Both the position numbers and the translations under genes were made by a program. A stretch of 64,000 bases of DNA, from NCBI GenBank assembly GCA_021325135.1, contig JAJPHT010000026.1:56094-120093 (forward strand), given 5' to 3'. Shown here one piece after another: positions 1-5,761 of this stretch. Positions within the stretch are counted from its first letter, which is position 1. The number at the start of each line of letters is the position of its first letter. Below the pieces are notes generated by a model. The model was not told the origin of the DNA. It saw only the letters and a list, made by a program, of their open reading frames with translations, and searched no databases. The stretch comes from Pseudomonadota bacterium (GTDB lineage Archaea; Thermoplasmatota; SW-10-69-26; JACQPN01; JAJPHT01).

Positions 1-609
1 GTAGACGGTCTTGCCCGCCTGCTGGATGAGGTGGCCGTCCATGCGCGCCTGGTACGAGTCGACCTTGAGGATGATGGGGTTCTCGGCGCGGCGGAGGCCC
101 GCCGCGAGGGCGTTCTCGTAGGTGCGCGAGAGGTGCACCTTCTGGCGGTCCGTGGGCGCGAGGCCGCGCTCCAGGATCAGCTCGACCTCCTCCTCGGTGA
201 CGGGGTAGTAGAGGTCGTCGGGGACGTCGTCGCCGGGGAGGTCCTTGAGATCCAGCTTCATGCTGTGGCCGTAGGTGGCGCGCACCTTGTCCCCCTCGAT
301 CTGGTAGCGCCCCTTGGGGTCCGTGGCGACGATGGCCACGAGGTGGTAGGGCTTGATCCAGTGGAGGCGGTCCTTCTGCGTGCGAAGCTGGCCGATGAAC
401 GCGTCGATGTCCACCCACCCCTGGGGGTCCATCTCGACGCCGAACTTCTCGGGGAAGTGGCGCAGCACGCCGGCCATGATGCGGCCGACCCTGTTCAACT
501 CGTGCTCGTTCATGAGGAACCGGCCCTCTTGGCCACAGTCGGGGCACGTCTCGCCCCGGAAGTAGCCATGGCTTTGGCATTCCCGCAGCATCTTGATCGG
601 GCGCGCCAT
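1..609 (-). CDS. kptA: RNA 2'-phosphotransferase (Tpt1/KptA family), 3' end cut by window edge
   Basis: The family removes a 2'-phosphate from RNA by transfer to NAD+, giving ADP-ribose 1'',2''-cyclic phosphate. Read on the minus strand, 203 codons are visible before the edge. Residues 11-26 carry a zinc-binding knuckle (C11, H14, C22, C25), the extension typical of archaeal members. It is followed by the LRHFPEKFG segment (about 49-57) that opens the Tpt1 fold, then GHS near 117 and the HLSRTY segment. The reading runs off the left edge with no stop. ATG at 609 gives the longest form. A second in-frame ATG at 591 (MLREC) is also possible, because a TATA-like box at 623-628 lies only 16 bases before 609. 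Family assignment is firm, exact start is not. Confidence 0.88.
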   Translation of the reverse strand, partial: MARPIKMLRECQSHGYFRGETCPDCGQEGRFLMNEHELNRVGRIMAGVLRHFPEKFGVEMDPQGWVDIDAFIGQLRTQKDRLHWIKPYHLVAIVATDPKGRYQIEGDKVRATYGHSMKLDLKDLPGDDVPDDLYYPVTEEEVELILERGLAPTDRQKVHLSRTYENALAAGLRRAENPIILKVDSYQARMDGHLIQQAGKTVY

Positions 610-622
610 CCGGGCGTTGGCC

Positions 623-628
623 TTTAAG
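623..628. promoter_or_regulatory. TATA-like box between divergent genes
   Basis: The sequence CCTTTAAGG (621-629) is nearly symmetric and could serve either the kptA-like gene on the minus strand or the secreted propeller gene at 703. Spacing fits neither start perfectly, so the direction is unresolved. Confidence 0.35.
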
Positions 629-702
629 GATTCTGGGGGCGGGGTGCCGAGAACAGAACGTTCTTCGCGTCCGGCCCGGCTCCCAGGGGCGGAGGCTTCG
701 CC

Positions 703-1941
703 GTGCCCAACCGTTCCATCGTCCTCGCTCTCGCCTTCGTCCTCGTGGCCCCCTCCGTGGCCGCGCTCCCCCTGCCCTGCCTGCCCGTCATCATCACGTG
801 CGCGCCCACGACCCCCGGCTGGCTGGCGTGGGAGCAGCGCGCGCCGTCCAACTCGTTCAACGCCACCGCGATCTCGCCCGACGGCAGCGTCGTCGTGCTG
901 GAGAGCGCGAACCTCTCGGGCGCGTCGCCCAGCTACGGGCTGCGCGGCGTGGAGTGGTCCACGGGCCACACGCTCTGGACGCTGGCCTTCGCCTCGCCGC
1001 CCGCGGCGTTCGCCCTCGACTCCTCGCGCGTCTACGTGACGACCACGTCCTACGAGGCGCTCAACACCACCGCGTACGGCCTGCGCAACGGCACGCTGGC
1101 GTGGGCCCAGACCAACTTCACCCTCAGCGGCGGCGAGAGCATCCTCGTCACGCCCAGCTGGGTGGGCACCGTGGAGGTCGACGCGTTCAACGGCCACGAG
1201 ACGCTGCTGCGCTACGCGCCCGCCAACGGCACGCTCCTGGGCACGCTGGACACGGGCATCGACTTCTACGACCACATGGTGGGCACGGACGGCAGCAGCG
1301 TCGTCTTCGTGGGCACCAACGGCTCCAGCGCCCACGGCCTCAACGCGTTCAGCCTCAACGGGACGCTCCTCTGGTCGACGCCGCTGCCCGACACCCTTCA
1401 GTTCTTCCAGATGGGAGGGCCCACGTTCATCTACGACTACTTCCAGTGGTTCGGCCCCAGCCGCATCGGCGCGGTGAACCTCACCACGGGCGCCGTGGCG
1501 TGGGACGAGCCGGAGCCCAGCTTCGTCGAGTCGCTGGTCGTGAGCGCCGATGGCCGCACGGTGGAGATCACGCACTCGGGCGACTACTTCTATCCCCCCG
1601 AGATCACGGCCCTCGACGGCGCCACGGGCGCCACGCGCTGGACGACGTCCTTCAGCGGCGACTCGGAGACGGTGGCGGTCTCGGCCAACGCCAGCCGCAC
1701 CTACGTCTCCCTCCACATCCAGACGTCGGGCAACACGACCGGCAACGCCACGGGCGGGCCGGCGTGGAACGCGACGCAGACGTGGGCCCTCGACGCCTCG
1801 GGGAACCCCCTGTGGAACCGCACGCTGGACCACGCGTTCCCCGTGGGCATCGCCACCGACGCCCTGGGCTCGCGCGTCGTGGAGCTGGCCGCCAACGAGA
1901 CGGCGGTGGCGGGCATTGCGCGCGGCTACTACGGAGGCTGA
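703..1941 (+). CDS. Secreted PQQ-like beta-propeller protein, rich in N-glycosylation sequons
   Basis: A 412-residue protein with an N-terminal signal peptide (hydrophobic residues about 4-22) and repeated segments of the PQQ/Trp-docking type, such as GLRGVEWSTGHTLWTLAF, each pairing a GxxLW-like strand with a following turn. It is probably exported and extracellular. About fifteen N-x-S/T sequons are spread along the mature chain, consistent with archaeal N-glycosylation. GTG at 703 is preceded by a GGAGG at 691-695, which supports this start. No catalytic residues are recognised; ligand and role are unknown. A WD40-type propeller is an alternative reading of the repeats. Confidence 0.75.
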   Translation: MPNRSIVLALAFVLVAPSVAALPLPCLPVIITCAPTTPGWLAWEQRAPSNSFNATAISPDGSVVVLESANLSGASPSYGLRGVEWSTGHTLWTLAFASPPAAFALDSSRVYVTTTSYEALNTTAYGLRNGTLAWAQTNFTLSGGESILVTPSWVGTVEVDAFNGHETLLRYAPANGTLLGTLDTGIDFYDHMVGTDGSSVVFVGTNGSSAHGLNAFSLNGTLLWSTPLPDTLQFFQMGGPTFIYDYFQWFGPSRIGAVNLTTGAVAWDEPEPSFVESLVVSADGRTVEITHSGDYFYPPEITALDGATGATRWTTSFSGDSETVAVSANASRTYVSLHIQTSGNTTGNATGGPAWNATQTWALDASGNPLWNRTLDHAFPVGIATDALGSRVVELAANETAVAGIARGYYGG

Positions 1942-1976
1942 CAAAGCTCATCCGTCGCCCCCTCCGTGCCCGCCGC

Positions 1977-2672
1977 ATGACCCTCTCGCCCCAGGACGCC
2001 GCCAAGAAGGCCGCCGCGGAAGCCGCGTGCAAGCACGTCCGCGACGGGACCATTGTGGGCCTGGGCACGGGGAGCACGGCCGACTTCGCCGTGCGCCACC
2101 TGGGCGAGCGCGTCAAGGAGGGCCTCCGCATCCGCGGCGTGCCCACGTCGCTGAAGACCGAGCGGCTCGCGCGCGAGGTGGGCATCCCCCTCGTCGACCT
2201 CAACGAGGTGGAGGCCATCGACGTCACCATCGACGGCGCCGACGAGGTGGACCCCAAGCTCGACCTCATCAAGGGGTTGGGCGGCGCGCTGCTGCGCGAG
2301 AAGATCGTCGCGTCCCTCACCGCGCGGCAGGTCATCGTCGTCGACCCCAGCAAGATCGTCCCCAAGCTGGGCACGCGCTCCCCGCTCCCCGTGGAGGTCC
2401 TCCCCTTCGGCTGGGCCGTCGTCGAGCGCCGCCTCCGGAAGGAAGGGCATCACCCCACGCTGCGCCAGAAGGAGGGCAAGCCCGTCCTCACCGACAACGG
2501 CAACCTCGTCCTCGACGTGCGCTTCCCCGAAGGCATCGCCGACGCGGCCAGGCTGGAGCGCGACCTCAACAACGTGCCCGGGGTCGTGGAGAACGGCCTC
2601 TTCCTGGGCATGACGTGGCGCGTCGTCGTGGGAGAGGCCGACGGGCGCGTGCGCGAGATCGTCCGCGGCTGA
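1977..2672 (+). CDS. rpiA: Ribose-5-phosphate isomerase A
   Basis: Interconverts ribose 5-phosphate and ribulose 5-phosphate in the cytoplasm. In archaea this mainly supplies ribose for nucleotides. The 231-residue length matches the family. Family signatures are all present in order: the GLGTGSTA phosphate loop near residue 25-32, IDGADEVDP near 84-92 with the acidic active-site residues, and KGLGGALLREKIV with the catalytic Lys and Glu just after. It starts at ATG 1977, 35 bases after the secreted propeller gene, with no clear ribosome site. No oddities seen. Confidence 0.95.
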   Translation: MTLSPQDAAKKAAAEAACKHVRDGTIVGLGTGSTADFAVRHLGERVKEGLRIRGVPTSLKTERLAREVGIPLVDLNEVEAIDVTIDGADEVDPKLDLIKGLGGALLREKIVASLTARQVIVVDPSKIVPKLGTRSPLPVEVLPFGWAVVERRLRKEGHHPTLRQKEGKPVLTDNGNLVLDVRFPEGIADAARLERDLNNVPGVVENGLFLGMTWRVVVGEADGRVREIVRG

Positions 2673-2678
2673 GCGCGC

Positions 2679-2960
2679 CTACGGGCGGCCGACACCCTTG
2701 CCCGCCTCGTGGCCCGGCGCGGCGCTCTTGCCTTCGCGCACCATCTTGGCCTGGAGCAGGATGCGCGAGCGCCACTGCGTCCAGTCCGCCTCGGTGGGCA
2801 GCAGGAGGAGCTGCTCCACCAGCGCGGGCGCCACGAGGCCCTGGCACGCCTCGCGCAGGAACGCCTGGAACGCCGCGAGGTCGGGCGTGGCGCGCAGCGC
2901 GTCCAGGACGCCCGGCTCCCCGCGGGCGCGCTCGCCCAGCCTCGAGCCGATGGCGCTCAC
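2679..2960 (-). CDS. Small hypothetical protein, possible AUA start upstream
   Basis: A 93-residue mostly helical soluble protein from GTG 2960; no family recognised. The frame stays open upstream to 3008. A strong Shine-Dalgarno sequence (GAGGTGAT, minus strand 3010-3003) sits 7 bases before an in-frame ATA at 2999, and the added residues (SLPPDAKKAYGL) look coding, so translation may start at AUA 2999 or CTG 2993 rather than at the GTG, which lacks a ribosome site. The gene follows directly after the stop of the membrane protein ending at 3009, so the two are probably co-transcribed and convergent with rpiA. Confidence 0.6.
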   Translation of the reverse strand: MSAIGSRLGERARGEPGVLDALRATPDLAAFQAFLREACQGLVAPALVEQLLLLPTEADWTQWRSRILLQAKMVREGKSAAPGHEAGKGVGRP

Positions 2961-3008
2961 GAGGCCGTAGGCCTTCTTCGCGTCGGGGGGCAGGCTTATG
3001 CTATCACC

Positions 3009-3332
3009 TCACTGGATGGGGGGCGGCGGGCCCTTGCGCTTCTCGGCCTTGCTCGCCTTGACCTGCTGCGCGATCTGGCCGCGCTTCCCCTTGGGCGGGG
3101 GCGGCGGCGCGTCGTGCTTCTTCTGCGGCAGGAGCCCGAAGAGGAGCGTGCACCCCGCCACGATCCAGATGAGGTACGCCAACGGCTCGTTGGGATAGCG
3201 ATAGACGAGCCACCCCAACGCCGCGATGGCCACGGCGATGACCGCCCAGAAGAGGATCTCCAGTACGCGACCGTAGGGCGGCGTGTGGAAGACCTCGATG
3301 AGGCGCGCAAAGGGGCCAGGACGCGGGGCCAC
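3009..3332 (-). CDS. Small two-helix membrane protein
   Basis: About 107 residues from GTG 3332. Two hydrophobic helices are evident (LEILFWAVIAVAIAALGWLV and LAYLIWIVAGCTLLFGLL), followed by a basic and proline-rich cytoplasmic tail. The reading frame is open upstream to 3470, but that part lies in the palindromic repeat and encodes repeat-derived sequence, so I prefer the start after the repeat. No known family recognised. Likely in one transcript with the downstream gene 2679-2960. Confidence 0.6.
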   Translation of the reverse strand: MAPRPGPFARLIEVFHTPPYGRVLEILFWAVIAVAIAALGWLVYRYPNEPLAYLIWIVAGCTLLFGLLPQKKHDAPPPPPKGKRGQIAQQVKASKAEKRKGPPPPIQ

Positions 3333-3378
3333 GCGCGGGCAAACCTGCCGCGACGTTTGGCGCTTGCGCCCAAAACGC

Positions 3379-3468
3379 GGGGGGTTCGGGGGGCGCAGCC
3401 CCCTGACGTGAAGGAAACGCCCAGCAGACGACTTCACGTCAGGGGGGCGAGCCCCCCTGAAACCCCCC
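3379..3468. repeat. Nested palindromic repeat, copy 1
   Basis: The left arm is GGGGGGTTCGGGGGGCGCAG followed by CCCCCTGACGTGAAG; the right arm is its near reverse complement, CTTCACGTCAGGGGGGC then GAGCCCCCCTGAAACCCCCC. Each arm is itself a hairpin with a tiny CAG or GAG loop, and the two arms face each other across an 18-base centre. A GC-rich outer tag (GCGCGCGCTGCGGCGCGCGC) continues to about 3494 and recurs, inverted, beside other copies. It lies between two minus-strand genes. Confidence 0.85.
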
Positions 3469-3509
3469 ATTTTGCGCGCGCTGCGGCGCGCGCGACGAAA
3501 CTACAGTTT

Positions 3510-3818
3510 CTAGTAGGCGTGCATGAGGCGTCGGCTGGCCCGGTAAGGGGGACGGCGCCCGCGGCGGCCAAGCCCCTGGATGACGGCGCGCTTGTGCTTG
3601 CACATCTTCCCATACAGGCTTGCCTCGCAGAGGCACGAGAGGCGCCCCTCGCCCTCGTCGTGCAGGTCCACGAGAAGCTCGTGCTTGACGCCGGGACGGC
3701 TCTCGCTGTCGAAGACGAAGCGGTGGAGCCCGGGGCCCAGCGTCTCGTGCCGGTAGCGAAGCACGCACACGGTATGATTTTCCTCGACTTGAAGGTGACC
3801 TTCCGGTGGGCATTTCAC
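3510..3818 (-). CDS. Small SWIM zinc-finger protein
   Basis: A 102-residue protein with the SWIM signature CxCx(n)CxH: C62, C64, C73, H75, set in SCLCEASLYGKMCKHKRAVI. SWIM fingers bind DNA or protein partners and in archaea and bacteria often occur in short proteins or beside helicases. A basic tail (RRGRRPPYRASRR) follows. The GTG start at 3818 overlaps the stop of the upstream ArsR-type gene by four bases (GTGA), so the two are translationally coupled and probably act together. A short hairpin (GAAAC/GTTTC, 3497-3510) overlaps the stop. Function of the pair is unknown. Confidence 0.75.
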   Translation of the reverse strand: MKCPPEGHLQVEENHTVCVLRYRHETLGPGLHRFVFDSESRPGVKHELLVDLHDEGEGRLSCLCEASLYGKMCKHKRAVIQGLGRRGRRPPYRASRRLMHAY

Positions 3819-4183
3819 TCGGGGTGGAGGGGGCGCTGAAAGATCTCCACCATGGGCCACGCGGCGAGGCGCCAGAACGTCCAGCCCCCCACCTCCTCGG
3901 GCACCACGATGCGGGCCGATTCCAGGACGCGCAGGTGATGGGACAGGGTGGAGGACGCGATGCCCAGCGCCGCCTCGATCTCCGTCGTCGCCAGGGCGCC
4001 GTGCCTCCGGAGAAGCTCGCCCACGAGGAACCGGTTGGGGTCGCCCAGGGCGCGGAACATGGCGAGGCGCAGCTGCGCGAAGTCGTCGGCCGCCACCTCG
4101 AGCGCCGCCGCGGCGGGGTCGGGCAGGCGGGCGCCCCCGGCGTCGCGCAGGCGGGCATAGCGGCCAGAAAGGGGGGCGGGCAT
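3815..4183 (-). CDS. ArsR-family winged-helix transcription regulator
   Basis: A 122-residue protein with a classical ArsR fold from about residue 30 to 110: RLAMFRALGDPNRFLVGELL, then the recognition helix region IASSTLSHHLRVLESARIV and the wing. No metal-binding CxC on helix 3 is seen, so it is probably not a classic metal sensor. ATG 4183 is immediately preceded by a perfect 20-bp palindrome (4184-4203) that overlaps the predicted transcription start, which argues for autoregulation. A TATA box at 4210-4215 lies 29 bases before the ATG, so the mRNA is likely leaderless. It overlaps the SWIM-finger gene downstream. Confidence 0.85.
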   Translation of the reverse strand: MPAPLSGRYARLRDAGGARLPDPAAAALEVAADDFAQLRLAMFRALGDPNRFLVGELLRRHGALATTEIEAALGIASSTLSHHLRVLESARIVVPEEVGGWTFWRLAAWPMVEIFQRPLHPE

Positions 4184-4203
4184 ATCTCGATGGCCATCGA
4201 GAT
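4184..4203. promoter_or_regulatory. Perfect 20-bp palindrome, probable ArsR-type operator
   Basis: ATCTCGATGGCCATCGAGAT reads identically on both strands and abuts the start codon of the ArsR-family gene. Placement over the expected transcription start, just inside the TATA box, fits a repressor site. Binding itself is inferred. Confidence 0.7.
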
Positions 4204-4209
4204 GATGGG

Positions 4210-4215
4210 ATAAAG
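4210..4215 (-). promoter_or_regulatory. TATA box for the ArsR-SWIM operon
   Basis: CTTTAT on the minus strand, centred about 29 bases before ATG 4183. Spacing implies a leaderless transcript. Confidence 0.55.
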
Positions 4216-4229
4216 CTCCGGCGGAAACG

Positions 4230-4236
4230 GTTATGT
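4230..4236 (+). promoter_or_regulatory. TATA-like box for rpl10e
   Basis: GTTATGT on the plus strand, about 50 bases before ATG 4283. It would give a leader of about 25 bases that contains the GGAGG ribosome site at 4271-4275. Confidence 0.5.
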
Positions 4237-4282
4237 GGGGGCGGCGCTTTCGGCGGCCGTTCCCCCAACAGGAGGGGCCCCA

Positions 4283-5026
4283 ATGGCGAAGCAGAAGCGT
4301 GGCGCGCTCTACAAGCAGATCAAGTCCCACTCCAACACCCGCCGCGAGTACATGGGCGGCGTCCCCGGCTCGCGCATCACCCAGTTCGACCTCGGCGACA
4401 AGAACGGCAACTTCAACGTCAAGGTCAGCCTCGTCGCCGGCGAGCGCGTCCAGATCATCCACAACGCCCTCGAAGCCTGCCGCGTCGCCGCCAACCGCGT
4501 CCTCATGAAGAACTGCGGCAGCGCCGGCTACCACCTCAAGGTCCGCGTCTACCCCCACGAGGTCCTCCGCGAGAACAAGCAGGCCTCCGGCGCCGGCGCC
4601 GACCGCGTCTCCCAGGGCATGCGCCAGAGCTTCGGCAAGGCCATCGGCACCGCCGCCCGCGTCGAGGTCGGCCAGCCCATCATGACCGTCCGCGTCACCC
4701 CCGAGCGCTTCCAGTTCGTCAAGGAGGCCTTCCGCAAGGCCAACACCAAGCTCCCCATCCCCACCCGCCTCGTCATCGAAGAGGGCGAGGACGAGGTCAA
4801 GAAGTTCATCGCCAGCGGCATCAAGGTCAAGGTCGTCGCCATCGGCAGCACCGGCGAGGCCGAGGCCAAGGCCGCCAAGGACGCCGCCAAGGCCGCCGCG
4901 GGCGCCGCCGCCGGCGCCGAAGGCGAGGCCAAGGAAGGCGACAAGAAGGAAGGCGACGCCAAGGCCGGCGACAAGAAGGCCGAGCCCGCCAAGGGCGCCG
5001 GCAAGCCCGCCGACAAGAAGAAGTGA
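4283..5026 (+). CDS. rpl10e: Ribosomal protein L10e (large subunit, uL16 family) with long C-terminal tail
   Basis: The archaeal/eukaryal uL16 protein, which lies near the tRNA-binding face of the large subunit. The N-terminal 190 residues match the family throughout, for example RREYMGGVPGSRITQFDLG and LMKNCGSAGYHLKVRVYPHE. Residues from about 192 to 247 form a low-complexity tail of Ala, Lys, Gly and Glu that ordinary archaeal L10e (about 160-180 residues) lacks. ATG 4283 has a GGAGG at 4271-4275. A strong terminator follows. The tail is in frame and keeps the genome's codon pattern, so it does not look like a frameshift. Confidence 0.95.
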   Translation: MAKQKRGALYKQIKSHSNTRREYMGGVPGSRITQFDLGDKNGNFNVKVSLVAGERVQIIHNALEACRVAANRVLMKNCGSAGYHLKVRVYPHEVLRENKQASGAGADRVSQGMRQSFGKAIGTAARVEVGQPIMTVRVTPERFQFVKEAFRKANTKLPIPTRLVIEEGEDEVKKFIASGIKVKVVAIGSTGEAEAKAAKDAAKAAAGAAAGAEGEAKEGDKKEGDAKAGDKKAEPAKGAGKPADKKK

Positions 5027-5053
5027 ACCGGCCCCAGGGCCTGGCTTGCTTCT

Positions 5054-5097
5054 CGGGGGCGCCTTTTGGGCGCCTCCGGCTTTTTTCTTCGTTTTTT
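5054..5097 (+). terminator. Terminator after rpl10e
   Basis: A GGCGCC-TTTTG-GGCGCC hairpin is followed by two T runs (TTTTTT at 5081-5086 and 5092-5097). The T runs stand out in this GC-rich window. Confidence 0.8.
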
Positions 5098-5115
5098 CGT
5101 GATGAGGAGTGTGAG

Positions 5116-5237
5116 CCAGGCGGCGCCAGGTGGGTACGGGCGTGCACGGCTGCGCCCGTCCGTGCACGCCCGTACCCGCCCGGTTCCACCCGTGCACGCC
5201 CGGCTCCACCCGCCCCCGCCTGGCGGCACCTGGCGCC
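5116..5237. repeat. Large cruciform-forming inverted repeat
   Basis: An 18-bp perfect inner stem (5132-5149 with 5160-5177, 10-base loop) is nested within an outer 11-bp stem (GGCGCCAGGTG 5122-5132 with CACCTGGCGCC 5227-5237). The 12-base motif CGTGCACGCCCG occurs at 5161 and again at 5191. No gene lies here; the rest of 5098-5326 shows nothing else. Confidence 0.75.
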
Positions 5238-5419
5238 AGCCGGGGACAGGTGCCCCCTCCCCTTTGTGACGTCCCACGTCACGTCCAGTCGACACCCTTT
5301 TGCGCACGCCGGCCTGAGCCCCCCGCATCACCCACGACCTCTTCCTCCCCTCCGACCTGCGCGGGTTCCAGCAGGAGCTTGCCGGCCGGCTCGCGACGCT
5401 GGACCAGCCGGGGGGCGAG

Positions 5420-5755
5420 GTGAAGGCGCTGCGGGAGCGCTACGGGTTCACACAGGACGTCCTGGCGCGGCTGCTGGGGCTGCGGCGGGAGAGCCTGTCG
5501 CGCATCGAGTCCGGCCGCGTCGCGCTCACGCTGCCGGTGCTGCAGCGGTTCGTCCGGGTGGTGACGCTGGCGCGGGGCGTGCGCGAGCACCTGGCCTACG
5601 CGGAGGCGCGGGGGAACATCCCCGACGAGCGCCGCCTGGACGTGCTCGCGCAGTCGCTCCGCATCGAGAAGGATGCGGCCGACGAGGTCGTGCTGCTCTC
5701 GATGATGGCGTACGACAAGAAGCGCAAGGACACTCTCACGCAGTCTCTCCGGTGA
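5420..5755 (+). CDS. Cro/C1-type HTH regulator upstream of ppsA
   Basis: A 111-residue protein from GTG 5420 with a Cro/C1 helix-turn-helix near residues 8-36 (YGFTQDVLARLLGLRRESLS). The frame is open and coding-like upstream to 5327 (ITHDLFLPSDLRGFQQELAG), but no ATG, GTG or TTG occurs there. A TATA-like CTTTT at 5297-5301 lies 27 bases before ATC 5327, so the true start may be a non-AUG codon. It ends six bases before ppsA and probably shares its transcript, which suggests a role in controlling PEP synthase. The ligand is unknown. Confidence 0.8.
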   Translation: MKALRERYGFTQDVLARLLGLRRESLSRIESGRVALTLPVLQRFVRVVTLARGVREHLAYAEARGNIPDERRLDVLAQSLRIEKDAADEVVLLSMMAYDKKRKDTLTQSLR

Positions 5756-5761
5756 TCTCAC

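Noticed and set aside
3333..3470. N-terminal extension of the membrane gene 3009-3332
   Set aside because: The extension is translated repeat sequence and would put charged residues before the first helix; GTG 3332 lies after the repeat.
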